64,000 nucleotides of DNA, taken from CAZKNF01 sp964554105. GTDB taxonomy: Bacteria > Bacteroidota > Rhodothermia > Rhodothermales > VXPQ01. The stretch spans positions 20,682 through 84,681 of the forward strand of contig CAZKNF010000006.1 in the NCBI GenBank assembly GCA_964554105.1, given 5' to 3'. Below are positions 9,120 through 18,500 of the stretch, one piece after another. The position numbers were made by a program, and so were the translations under genes. The first letter of the stretch is position 1; each line of letters starts with the position of its first letter. The notes under the pieces are model-generated. The model did not search any database, had not been told where the DNA came from, and saw nothing but the letters and a program-made list of their open reading frames with translations.

Positions 9120-9419
9120 TTAAACAGCAAGTACGCTGTTCTGACTGTAGAAGGGGTTTGCTACGTGCCCGTCCGCCTGCTCCTCGTTGCGCCAGTCCTG
9201 CCCGTCGACAAAATAGCGAAATTCGTACGTGTTGCCGGGCTTCAGCGATATCGCCTTCTTCCAAACACCCGCTTTGGCGTCGAATTTCATCGCGTCCTTG
9301 TCTGCATCCCAATCATTGAAATCGCCGACGACGGTGACGCTATCACTCGCGACGTCTGCCGGAAGCTCGAAGATCACGCGAACGGACCGGCCTTTGGGAC
9401 TCACCTTTTTCTCAATCAC
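9120..9419 (-). CDS. Stand-alone CBM48 / isoamylase N-terminal domain protein
   Basis: 99 residues made almost wholly of one E-set carbohydrate-binding (CBM48) domain: VTVVGDFNDWDADKDAMKF, then GVWKKAISLKPGNTYEFRYFVDG. The WNxx-type binding signature and the EFRYFVDG strand are conserved. It has no catalytic domain and no signal peptide, so it would be cytoplasmic, perhaps binding glycogen or another alpha-glucan. The start is the GTG at 9419, chosen because a perfect AAGGAGG lies 8 nt upstream; an in-frame GTG at 9428 overlaps that ribosome-binding site. Confidence 0.82.
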   Translation of the reverse strand: MIEKKVSPKGRSVRVIFELPADVASDSVTVVGDFNDWDADKDAMKFDAKAGVWKKAISLKPGNTYEFRYFVDGQDWRNEEQADGHVANPFYSQNSVLAV

Positions 9420-9427
9420 ACCAATCA

Positions 9428-9434
9428 CCTCCTT
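9428..9434 (-). promoter_or_regulatory. Strong Shine-Dalgarno site of the CBM48 gene
   Basis: AAGGAGG, fully complementary to the 16S rRNA tail, 8 nt before the GTG at 9419. It decides the start codon. Such a strong site is unusual in this window. Confidence 0.85.
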
Positions 9435-9600
9435 ACTTCAGAATGAGTTGCAATCACTATTCTCGCTAATCTGGAACGTCGTCCATTTCACGATGACGCG
9501 CGAAGGTCAAAGTATACGAACTGCCTTCTCACACGGAATATAAAGAAGCGTGAAATTTCTGGAAGCGGTTCGAAGACCAAGAGGGTCAGAAGCACGGCCT

Positions 9601-10917
9601 TTAATTCGCAATGGTTTGTCTCACTGCTATGAGCCGATCCGTGCTGAGACGTACGTCATCGTAGTACACCAGAGCCACGTACTGATTTTCGGAACGAGGC
9701 ATGTTTCCGCGGAGCGATCGCACCAATCGTCGATCGCGGGTGATATATCGGTACTCGTAGTGCCCCTGCTTGATGAGCATGTCAACCTGATACTGTCCTT
9801 CCTCCGGAACCCACGTAAGACGGTTTGCAGGGTCGTAGCGCCAATCATTGAAGCTTCCCGTCAAAATGACATCGCCACCCAGAGGCTCTTCATCCGGTGG
9901 TACGTAAGAAAAACGAGCTATGACGTACTCGCCACGCGTATCGGCTTCTGCCATCTGCAGCGCACCAGATACGACGGTTTGTCCCGTGAGCAGCCGGCTA
10001 AATCCCACGCCACCGAATCGAGCATAATCGGGTTCCAGAAAGATGCGGTACGGGCTCTCGATGAAATCACCTGACGCAATGCTTGGCGACGATCGCAAGT
10101 TCGCAAGATCGAGAAAATAAGGTGCGCCTTCGGGTTCGAAGGAATACTCGGGCTCCAGATGAAACTGCAATTCGGGCTGATTCATCACCGAAGGACGTCC
10201 GGAACAACGCGCCATGTCGAAGCGGCCATTCCGGACAAAGCACACGTTGTAATCGAAGACGTTGCCCTGAATATCGGAGGGCGGCCTCAGGAAGGCTATG
10301 GGTTGGGTGGATGGATACCCGCCGGTGCCCACGATGACGTTATCGGTCATAAATTCGAGCCCGGCCGACTGCTCGGTGACAAAGAATGCCCGTTCAAACA
10401 AAACGGCCTCTTCATCACCTTGCTCCGTCACCCTCACGACGTAGTTCCCGCTGATGAGAAACTCAATGTTTTCATTCGGGAATTCGTATTCATAATGAAC
10501 GTACGGCACCTGCGTGCCAGACGATATGCTGTAGTCCGACACATTGTCGTGCTGGAACGAACCGAGATACTCCCCGGGGGACAAATCACGCCGCCAGATC
10601 CGATCGGCGTGGTAGAAATAGGCGGAAAGTGGCCTACCCTCACCGGCCACAAGATCGAATTCCAGGGTCAATCCTCTGGCACCGTCGAGCTCGACGAACG
10701 GCAGCTCTCCCTCCTGTCCGGTAGGATACAGCTGCACGGTGCGAACGCCCTCTGCGGCTGCAGCCAGATCCAGCTCTACATAATCCGGCTGTTCGACGCG
10801 TGTCGGTCCGCGCGTCTCCTCATCGGACTGATCGGTGGCGGCACAGCCTGCGGCGCCCGCGAGAAGAATGCAGGTGGCAATAAGGTAAGCTGCTCGGCGG
10901 AGTCCTCGTCTCATCAT
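9601..10917 (-). CDS. Type IX secretion system plug protein (DUF5103), lipoprotein
   Basis: 438 residues with a lipoprotein signal peptide (LLAGAAGC, Cys 25). The body matches the T9SS plug / DUF5103 family: VRTVQLYPTG near the N-terminus, LEFDLVAGEGRPLSAYFYH, SDYSISSGTQVPYVHYEYEFP and ISGNYVVRV. These are landmark stretches of the first plug domain. The C-terminus has the usual E-set/CBM48-like domain (VILTGSFNDWRYD, then MLIKQGHYEYRYI). In Bacteroidota this protein is reported to close the periplasmic side of the SprA translocon pore. The gene is co-directional with, and just downstream of, a membrane peptidase gene (22 bp gap). Two ATGs, 10917 and 10914, are available. Confidence 0.83.
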   Translation of the reverse strand: MMRRGLRRAAYLIATCILLAGAAGCAATDQSDEETRGPTRVEQPDYVELDLAAAAEGVRTVQLYPTGQEGELPFVELDGARGLTLEFDLVAGEGRPLSAYFYHADRIWRRDLSPGEYLGSFQHDNVSDYSISSGTQVPYVHYEYEFPNENIEFLISGNYVVRVTEQGDEEAVLFERAFFVTEQSAGLEFMTDNVIVGTGGYPSTQPIAFLRPPSDIQGNVFDYNVCFVRNGRFDMARCSGRPSVMNQPELQFHLEPEYSFEPEGAPYFLDLANLRSSPSIASGDFIESPYRIFLEPDYARFGGVGFSRLLTGQTVVSGALQMAEADTRGEYVIARFSYVPPDEEPLGGDVILTGSFNDWRYDPANRLTWVPEEGQYQVDMLIKQGHYEYRYITRDRRLVRSLRGNMPRSENQYVALVYYDDVRLSTDRLIAVRQTIAN

Positions 10918-10939
10918 GGCACCACATGCTCCTGCTAAC

Positions 10940-13198
10940 TTACACGTTTGCGGAACGCCTACTTGTGGAAGAATCGCGCGACACAATCCACAACATTTTT
11001 TCCCGAAAGTCATCGATGGCGGATGCCTCATTGAAAGCGCCTTTTCGGCGATACAGATCCGCCGCTTCGGCCGCAAATTCTGCAGCCGCTCCAGGCTCCC
11101 CGGAACGATACGTGAACCTGGCAAGCCACACAAGCCTGCGAGTACGAAGTGCACGCACCTGAAGCCACGCGTGGCCGAACGCTTCTGAACCGTACATCCC
11201 CGGTTCTAGCGTCACCGCAGTAGTACGCAGCACGCGGGCAGCCTGTTCGTATCGATGTTGTCGCGCGTAGGCGAGTGCGCGCGCCAACGAAACGGCAGGG
11301 CCGTCTCCCACGTCCGCATCCGGCGAGGCGTAGACGAGCATGCGAACCACACCCGGTCTCGCGGCGGTGAGCATCCGGAGAGCAAGGCGGCTCCTAGCTT
11401 CGTGCGCAAAGGAGGGCAATCGATGAAGCGCGCTCTCGTATGCCTTTAGAGCCGCCACAGAATCACCGCTAAGCGCAAGCGCATCGCCGGCACGTTCAAA
11501 GAGCGAAGCTGTCATGGAATCCGGTGCAAGCCGCCCGATGCGCCCGAGAACCTCGGCTTCCAGGTTCTGAGAGAGCGCAAGGCGTGCCCAGAGATCGAGG
11601 GATCCACTATGCCGCGGCTCCAGCTCTACTGCCCGTCTCGCGTGACGGAAGGCCTTCGCCGAATCTTCCTTTACCATCGCCGTCACCGCCTCTCCGTACT
11701 CCTTTCGGTACGGCGGCACGTAATGGGGACATACCTTTTCGAAGAGTGATGGCACTGCGAATCGGGCGGATACGAGCCGACCGGACGAGGCATCCGTTAC
11801 CCGAAGAGACATCAACATCGCCGTCCATTCTTCGGCCAACTGGTTGACGGATTTGCCGTACCCTCTCTCAAAATCTGCCCACGCGTACGCGTCCTTAAGC
11901 GGACCCGGACCGTACGCCTCCAGGAGATATGCCACGAACGACCCCATGGTGGTGTATGAAACGGCGCCTCGACCGGTCCAGAATCCCCAAGGGGAAACGT
12001 GCGCGGCAACTCCCAGCACAAGATCTTCGGAAGGCGTTCCCAGCAGGGCGGCGGAGACCTGCTCGTGTGGATGTGGAAGTCCGTCCGGCGGCTCGAGCGA
12101 CACGGCGAGACCCTCGAGCAGTCCCACGGATACCGAAGCACGAACGACCGGGAGTCCGAATTCACGTGAGAAGACGTGGGCGAGCTCATGCGTAAGTACG
12201 TGATCAATCCGCGAAGCCAGAATGTGCATCTGAGGATGGGCGAGCCACACAGGCGCCACGTTCGCGAGGCGTGCTCCCGTAAGTTCGGCCTTCACATCCG
12301 GATCGGGATAGACAAAGCTCTGAATACGACCCTCGATCTCTACATCCAGTTCTTCGGACAAGACGTGATACCGATATTCGTGATCCTCTGCTATCAGCTG
12401 CGCCCGGTCTAACGACAGCTGCTCGGGGGAAAAAAAGATCTCGAAATGTTCGGTAGCCACACGGCCGCTGAGTTCGGCTCGTATCTCATCTATCGTCGTA
12501 TTGATGCCGAGCGGCCCAGCGAACACATAGCTCAGGAATATCAATATCGCCGCGACGCCGATTCCAGCGAGGTTCCACCTGCGAGGGCTGCGGCCGATAT
12601 TGGCGCGATGACTTCTGTGGATGAGACCCCCGACGAGCACGAAGAGCGTCGACCAGATCAGGGTGAGTCCGCGAAATGCGAACAATCCGCCCCGAATCGC
12701 CAGCTCCTCATCATATACCGGACCCAGCACACCACCAAATACATGGTTATACGTGAAGAATTGAGGGTGAAAACCTATATCGTAAATTGGCCCGACTATG
12801 CACACCAGCACCCCAACGCCAATCAGAATGCCCCTTTTTCGTTTCAGGTTCAACGCGTCGAGCAGGTAGGCTAGGCCTACGGCGAAGGTGACGGTCACCA
12901 TTGGAAAAAGGAGGAAGAACAGGAGCCCCTGAGCGTACCCGCAATTCGGCCGCCAGAGCAGCGTGATCGTTAAAAGAAGACCTGGTACGAGCAGCGCCAG
13001 CTCCTGCATCAGCAGTACGGAGCGAAGCCTTCCATTGCGACCGAATAAAGTAAGACTGGAAAGTCCGGCTATGAAATACGCCGCGAAGGCGAGAACTGCC
13101 GACGATTCGACGTGCAGCAGGCCGAGAAGCGGAATCGGCCAAAGCAGCACAGTCAGCACTGCGTAGACGACAGGCACGGGCCGAAATCCGGCCGGCAA
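10940..13198 (-). CDS. Membrane-bound MA-family metallopeptidase with C-terminal TPR-like region
   Basis: About 752 residues. The first ~230 contain roughly seven hydrophobic helices. Residues ~245-470 form a gluzincin-type peptidase domain: HVLTHELAHVFS supplies HExxH at ~337-341, and LLEGLAVSLEP supplies the third zinc-ligand Glu at ~362, as in the peptidase MA-like families. The rest is helical and TPR-like (AFRHARRAVELEPRHSG, then SVAALKAYESALHRLPSFA). All catalytic residues are present, so it is probably active, on the envelope side or cytoplasmic depending on topology. The start is uncertain: a TTG at 13198 gives the full ORF and a GTG seven codons later is also possible. It sits between the DUF3078 and T9SS plug genes, co-directional with both. 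Confidence 0.7.
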   Translation of the reverse strand: MPAGFRPVPVVYAVLTVLLWPIPLLGLLHVESSAVLAFAAYFIAGLSSLTLFGRNGRLRSVLLMQELALLVPGLLLTITLLWRPNCGYAQGLLFFLLFPMVTVTFAVGLAYLLDALNLKRKRGILIGVGVLVCIVGPIYDIGFHPQFFTYNHVFGGVLGPVYDEELAIRGGLFAFRGLTLIWSTLFVLVGGLIHRSHRANIGRSPRRWNLAGIGVAAILIFLSYVFAGPLGINTTIDEIRAELSGRVATEHFEIFFSPEQLSLDRAQLIAEDHEYRYHVLSEELDVEIEGRIQSFVYPDPDVKAELTGARLANVAPVWLAHPQMHILASRIDHVLTHELAHVFSREFGLPVVRASVSVGLLEGLAVSLEPPDGLPHPHEQVSAALLGTPSEDLVLGVAAHVSPWGFWTGRGAVSYTTMGSFVAYLLEAYGPGPLKDAYAWADFERGYGKSVNQLAEEWTAMLMSLRVTDASSGRLVSARFAVPSLFEKVCPHYVPPYRKEYGEAVTAMVKEDSAKAFRHARRAVELEPRHSGSLDLWARLALSQNLEAEVLGRIGRLAPDSMTASLFERAGDALALSGDSVAALKAYESALHRLPSFAHEARSRLALRMLTAARPGVVRMLVYASPDADVGDGPAVSLARALAYARQHRYEQAARVLRTTAVTLEPGMYGSEAFGHAWLQVRALRTRRLVWLARFTYRSGEPGAAAEFAAEAADLYRRKGAFNEASAIDDFREKMLWIVSRDSSTSRRSANV

Positions 13199-13231
13199 GG
13201 TCGAGAGAAGCCGCGTTTTCAGAACGACGTT

Positions 13232-14176
13232 CTAGATAATCGCGAAAGAGAATCCGATCGAAAGCGCTTCCTGAAGCTGAACCCTATCGCTGAGATCCCG
13301 ATCGAACAACGCCACAAACTTGAAATCCGCACTCAGCCATTTGTTTACATTCATAACGACGACGTTCTCCCAGAGCATATCGGGCAATTCCTCCTGATTG
13401 AATGCTGCAAAGAGGCCGAGCGACGATTTCAGCAGCACATTCTCGAATACGTCTTTATCAACCTCAGTGAACGACTCAACGCCGACCTGAAATCGGACGG
13501 GTCCAGCCGGGTCGACCCCATAGAGCATGCGAAGCCGCTCGATCAGCACGACCGTTTCCTTTACTGCAACTCCGATCCGCTGACTGAAGCCCCAATCCAC
13601 TCCGTAGGTTAACCCCAGCGACTGCGTAAACGTTGCCGGCGAGAACAGGTCCGAAACCTTTACCGGCAGGCGCTGATCGTCACCAAAGGGATTGGACGCG
13701 TAGTTGAATCCGGGTGCGAACTGCGTACGGATGCCGCTTGTGAGGGTAGGACTAAATTTTCGGAAGAATCCTTCGTCCCGGTGCTCGATGGTCGCCAGCA
13801 ACCGAATCACGTCTTCAGCTTTGCGGAGGCGAATGGTATCCTGCCTGACGACTCCAACAGCCAGGCGCCCTTCGAAGGTTTGCTTCCAGTTGCTCGACAT
13901 ACGCACTGTCGTGCCCGTGATACGCGCAGACGAGGCTAGCGTACTGACGCCGCCCTCCGTCCAATTGTGATAGCTCGCCTGGGATGCCGTAAGCGTTGCG
14001 CCCAAATCCGTCTCCCATTCCGGGCTCACTTCCAAAGGCACCCAGACAGGATGCTCCAGACTATCCGGTACCTGGGCAGTCGATGGATTGGAAACGACCA
14101 TCAATGCTATAAGCGCGACGATGACTCGGTACCATTGGGAGCACGGAAAGCCCCGACCAGACACCGTACCAGGCAT
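13232..14176 (-). CDS. DUF3078 family outer-membrane protein
   Basis: About 314 residues with an N-terminal export signal (RVIVALIALMVVSNPSTAQ). The mature part has the DUF3078 pattern common in Bacteroidota: ASYHNWTEGGVST, SSNWKQTFEGRLAVGVVRQD, RKAEDVIRLLATIEHR and a run of amphipathic strands ending in GFSFAII. A C-terminal Phe/aromatic-rich strand ending fits an outer-membrane beta-barrel. The ATG at 14176 is chosen because the signal peptide follows it; an upstream in-frame ATG at 14200 is possible. It is first in a probable three-gene transcript with the peptidase and the T9SS plug. Confidence 0.72.
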   Translation of the reverse strand: MPGTVSGRGFPCSQWYRVIVALIALMVVSNPSTAQVPDSLEHPVWVPLEVSPEWETDLGATLTASQASYHNWTEGGVSTLASSARITGTTVRMSSNWKQTFEGRLAVGVVRQDTIRLRKAEDVIRLLATIEHRDEGFFRKFSPTLTSGIRTQFAPGFNYASNPFGDDQRLPVKVSDLFSPATFTQSLGLTYGVDWGFSQRIGVAVKETVVLIERLRMLYGVDPAGPVRFQVGVESFTEVDKDVFENVLLKSSLGLFAAFNQEELPDMLWENVVVMNVNKWLSADFKFVALFDRDLSDRVQLQEALSIGFSFAII

Positions 14177-14220
14177 TATCAACGCTCTTTCTAGAATCAT
14201 ACGTAAAGCATCCACATAAG

Positions 14221-14250
14221 GAAGGCTATGCCGCAACCGGCATAGCCTTC
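14221..14250 (-). terminator. Stem-loop terminator after the Hc1-like gene
   Basis: A perfect 13-bp inverted repeat (GAAGGCTATGCCG, loop CAAC, then its complement) lies 30 nt downstream of the Hc1-like stop. The T-run that follows is weak, so it may act as a stabilising hairpin or a factor-assisted terminator. Confidence 0.6.
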
Positions 14251-14279
14251 CGTAGAATAACAATGTTCGGCGAAACGCT

Positions 14280-14453
14280 TTAGCCGTTCTTCTTATCCTG
14301 AACTTCAACGCGGATATCCTGTGCCATTCGCTTCAGTTCCTGCATCGCTTTTCGAACCCGTGTACCGGCAGCCTTGTTACTTTTCTCATAAAACTTCTCA
14401 AAGTCTTCTTCCGTCGACTCCACAAAGTCTTTGAGTTCAGTGTATCGGCTCAT
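14280..14453 (-). CDS. Histone H1-like Hc1 family nucleoid protein
   Basis: 57 residues: it starts MSRYTELKDFVES, continues EEDFEKFYEKSNKAAGTRVRKAMQ, and ends in a Lys-rich tail. This matches the short Hc1-like proteins (related to the Chlamydia histone Hc1 N-terminal helix pair) found widely in Bacteroidota, thought to bind DNA or the nucleoid. It is almost entirely helical with alternating acidic and basic faces. It has its own promoter (TTGACA-17-TATGTT at 14520-14548), a strong AAGGAGG 7 nt before the ATG, and a 13-bp hairpin after the stop. It therefore looks like a highly expressed single-gene unit. Confidence 0.85.
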   Translation of the reverse strand: MSRYTELKDFVESTEEDFEKFYEKSNKAAGTRVRKAMQELKRMAQDIRVEVQDKKNG

Positions 14454-14460
14454 GAGAATA

Positions 14461-14467
14461 CCTCCTT
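14461..14467 (-). promoter_or_regulatory. Strong Shine-Dalgarno site of the Hc1-like gene
   Basis: AAGGAGG 7 nt before the ATG at 14453, similar to the site of the CBM48 gene (both within GTAAGGAGGT). Confidence 0.85.
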
Positions 14468-14519
14468 ACCTTGGCAGATGAGAGATGTAGGAAAACGGCT
14501 GTGTGCATTAGAGAAAAAG

Positions 14520-14548
14520 AACATAAAACTCTCGCGGGCAGGTGTCAA
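14520..14548 (-). promoter_or_regulatory. Sigma70-like promoter of the Hc1-like gene
   Basis: TTGACA (14543-14548) and TATGTT (14520-14525) separated by exactly 17 bp. Transcription would start near 14512, giving a leader of about 60 nt. The -35 box overlaps the stop codon of the upstream kinase-fold gene. Confidence 0.6.
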
Positions 14549-15267
14549 GTTGAAGAATGCAATAGCGTACCGGTTGGCCCACCCTCGTCGGCGACGCGCG
14601 TTACGTTGGTAAGCAGCACGGGTATTTTCAGTGAAGCGAGATACAGCAGACCCGGACGATCGTCTACCAGGCCCTCGTCCAGCTCATCGATTCGAATGTC
14701 GTGTGCCGGCGTTCCTCCTCGCATCACACCGGGCAATTTCGTCTTTGAAAAAGCCACCACCGTCGCCGAGCTAGACATCCCCTTCACGAGCGCGGCCACC
14801 GATTGACAGAGTGCCACCTCACCCGTCCGTCCGGTGCCTGCTTCCGATGCATAGGAGGCCACGACAGGGACCACGCCGCTGTCAACCAGCGCCTCCAGCC
14901 AGTCTGCGCGCACGTCCGGCAAACTTGCCCCGCTGGCCACAAGCAACCCCCGCTCACTTCCAATAACGCCGACCGACGAAACGACGGCATCCGTGAGAAC
15001 ACCAGTAATTTTGCGATTCACGTGCCGAATGGCGCGTTCTACGAGCGCGTGTTCCTCCGCCGTTGCCACCGGCAAAACACCATCCTTCCTCTCTCGGAAG
15101 AAACCGTGGCCTTCCAATGCCTGGACCCCAAACACACCCGAGCCGTGTACGATCAGAAACTTCGGGCGCTCCGTCCTCGCGAGCGACTGTGACAGACTCC
15201 GCACGAAAATCGCGTCGCCGGCATGATAGTCATCCAAATACAGTAGGTATATCCGATCGTTTGCCAT
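14545..15267 (-). CDS. Divergent ArgB-like amino-acid-kinase-fold protein
   Basis: 240 residues. Segments align in order with acetylglutamate kinase: FLIVHGSGVFGVQALEGHG (normally a GGG nucleotide/substrate loop), VERAIRHVNRKITGVL, GVIGSERGLL, then WLEALVDSGVVPVVAS and ATVVAFSKTKLPGV. However, the N-terminal Lys-Gly-Gly strand is replaced by IYLLYLDDYHAGD, the Gly triplet is GSG, and the C-terminal ATP-binding region is shortened. It could be an acetylglutamate-kinase homologue with altered substrate or a non-catalytic relative. It is divergent from dnaE. Confidence 0.55.
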   Translation of the reverse strand: MANDRIYLLYLDDYHAGDAIFVRSLSQSLARTERPKFLIVHGSGVFGVQALEGHGFFRERKDGVLPVATAEEHALVERAIRHVNRKITGVLTDAVVSSVGVIGSERGLLVASGASLPDVRADWLEALVDSGVVPVVASYASEAGTGRTGEVALCQSVAALVKGMSSSATVVAFSKTKLPGVMRGGTPAHDIRIDELDEGLVDDRPGLLYLASLKIPVLLTNVTRVADEGGPTGTLLHSST

Positions 15268-15518
15268 CGTCAAACCCGCTAACAACCAAAAAGCGTTGTG
15301 ATGTTTAGAGGCGATACCACGGTACTATCATCCACCGGACTGGCGTGTAGTCGCCTACGACATGCACCTGTCATACCAGCCAACGATCTTGGCTCAGACG
15401 CACGCAGGTTCAGGGCCGCGTTCATCGAGTCAATCCAACGGACAAAATATCCACATCCGTTGAACGACACCGGCCTGATGCTTTCATTCGAAACGAATTT
15501 CTATCAGTTACTCTGCGC

Positions 15519-18500
15519 ATGTGCGACTTTAGCCATCTCCACTGTCATACGCAATTCTCCCTACTCGACGGTGCCGCGCGGATCGATGCGATGGTCGACA
15601 AGGCCGTCGAGTATGAAATGCCTGCCCTCGCCATAACGGACCACGGGAATCTGTATGGTGTCCCGGAGTTCTACACGACCGCCAAGAAAGCCGGCATTCA
15701 ACCGATCGTCGGATGCGAGTTCTACGTCACGGCCTCGGGTATGCAGGACCGGTCCGACCGAACCCGCTATCACCAGGTTCTCTATGCCAAGAATCAGGAG
15801 GGGTATCGTAATCTCATCAAACTCTCCTCCCTCTCCTTTACCGAAGGGCATTATTACAAGCCGCGGATCGACAAGGACACGCTTCGGAACTATAGCGGCG
15901 GCCTGATCGCAACGACCTGCTGTCTCCAGGGCGAGGTCCTCCAGGCTATCCTTGAAAAAGGCGAAGACGCAGCACGCAGCGTCTTCAAAACGTATCTCGA
16001 CATTTTTCAGGACGACTATTACATCGAGATTCAGGATCACGGCATCGATGAGCAGCGCAGGTGCAACGCAGTACTGCTGCGGTGGGCGAAGGAGTATGAC
16101 GTTCAGATTATCGCAACGAACGACGTGCATTACGTTCGGCAGGAAGATGCCGCCGCTCAGGACGTGCTGCTGTGCCTTCAGACCGGCAAGGATTTGAAGG
16201 ATCCGAACCGTATGCGTTTCGACAACGACCAGTTCTATCTGAAGTCCGCTGACGAGATGCGGTCGTCGCTCGCAGATCTCGGACCGATTCTCACAGATCG
16301 CGCACTGGATACAACGCGCGAAATCGTCGATAAATGCGACCTCGAACTTTCGATGGGCTCACTGCTGATGCCCCACTATCCGATTCCGGATCAGTTCGGT
16401 AACGACATGGATGCTTACCTCAAGCATCTCGTCTTTGAGAAGGCAAACGAGCGGTATGCCGACCTCAGCCAGGAGGTGGTCGATCGACTCAACCTCGAGC
16501 TGCGCATCATAAAAGAAATGGGTTACGCCGGTTACTTCTTGATCGTGCAGGATTTCACGTCGGCAGCCCGCCGGCTGGATGTGCGCGTCGGACCGGGACG
16601 GGGTTCCGCTGCCGGAAGTGCAGTTGCATACTGCCTCGGGATCACGAACATCGATCCGCTCGAGTACGATCTTCTATTCGAGCGATTTTTGAATCCCGAA
16701 CGCATTTCAATGCCGGATATCGACATCGATTTCGATGATCGCGGTCGCTCCAAAGTTATTGACTACGTGGTAGAAAAGTACGGAAGACAGAATGTCTGCC
16801 AGATCGTGACCTTCGGCACGATGGGCGCTCGGTCGGTTATCAGGGACGTTTCTCGCGTACTTGGGATCCCTCTGAGCGAGGCCGATCGCATTGCAAAGCT
16901 TATCCCGGACGGCGTGAAGGTAGACCTCGCCTCGGCGATGAAAGAGGTCGAGGAGTTTCGCACACTCCGCGAGCACGAGGATCCACAAATCAGGAATCTC
17001 ATGCACTACGCTCAGGTTCTGGAAGGATCCGCCCGCCATACCGGCGTTCATGCCGCCGGTGTGATCATTGCGCCCGGCGATGTGAGCGACTACGTGCCGG
17101 TTGCCGTGGCGCGAAGCAAGGGCGATGAAGTTGTAACGACGCAGTACGACGGAAACTGGGTCGAGTCCTTCGGACTCCTGAAAATGGATTTCCTCGGGCT
17201 TAAGACGTTGACCGTTCTGAATGACGCTCTGGCGCTGATCAAAAATCACTATGGCGATACGATCGACATCGACGACATTCCGTTCGATGACGAGAAGACG
17301 TTCACGCTATTCCAGCGCGGCGAAACGGTAGCGATCTTCCAGTTCGAGTCCCCCGGGATGCGCGAGTGGCTGCGAAAACTCAAGCCGACGAGTCTCGATG
17401 ACCTCATCGCAATGAATGCCCTCTATAGACCAGGGCCGATGAAGCTCATCCCGAACTATATCGATCGCAAGCACGGCATTGAAGATGTCGAGTACCCGCA
17501 TGAGATGCTGAAACCGGTGCTCTCGCCGACGTATGGGATTCCCGTCTATCAGGAGCAGGTCATGCAGATCGCACGCGTGATGGGCGGATATTCGCTCGGC
17601 GAGGCCGACATCCTGCGACGGGCCATGGGCAAGAAGAAGCAGTCCGAAATGGACAAGCAGCGGACCGTCTTTGTCGAGGGCGCGAGCCGGCGAGGCGTTC
17701 AAGAAGCGACGGCGAACGAGGTTTTCGATCTGATGGCCGAGTTTGCGGGCTATGGCTTCAATAAAAGCCATAGTGCCGCCTACTCCGTGGTCGCATACCA
17801 GACTGCGTATTTGAAGGCCCGTTATCCGGCCGCCTTCATGGCAGCAGCCATGACGAATGAGATGGGCGACACGAGCAGACTGGCCATCGTGCTCGAAGAA
17901 GCGCGACAGATGGGTCTGGATGTCCTTCCCCCTTCGATCAACAGAAGCGAAGCCCACTTCACGGTAGAAGGCGAGAAAATCCGATTCGGACTCGGGGCGG
18001 TCAAAGGCGTTGGCGTAAATGCGATCGATGCAATCGTCGCCGTCAGAAAGAAGGTCGAGTCGTTCGAAACCATTTTCGATCTTACGCGCGAATTGGACCT
18101 CCGCGCCGTGAACAAGAAAACACTCGAGAGCCTCGCCCGGGCGGGTGCATTGGATGAACTGGAAGGCCACCGCGCCCAGCTCGTCGATTCAGTCGATCTG
18201 GCGGTCCAGTACGCTCAGAAAGTGCAGGCCGATCGAGCCGCCGGACAGAATTCACTTTTCGGCGGAGGGAGTGCGGGAACGATTATGGCGCCTACGTTGC
18301 CGCCCTGCGAGAATTGGCCGCGGTCTCGGATACTCAAGGAAGAACGCAATCTAATGGGTCTCTATATGTCCGGGCATCCATTGGAAGAATACGCGGCCGA
18401 AGCGCGCACCTTCTCCACGGCCGAACTCGGACAGGCCGTCGACGGCGAGTTCGAAACGTCCGGCGTAGAAACGAACGGCCGTGAAAATGGGCGCCGACGC

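Noticed and set aside
9550..10074. 174-codon plus-strand frame opposite the T9SS plug gene
   Set aside because: No ribosome-binding site or recognisable domain; the opposite frame is a clear lipoprotein.
15436..15462. CAACGGA / TCCGTTG inverted repeat in the dnaE upstream region
   Set aside because: Only 7 bp with a 13-nt loop; too weak to call an operator or terminator.
17307..18170. 287-codon minus-strand frame in dnaE
   Set aside because: It is a complement shadow of a conserved gene.
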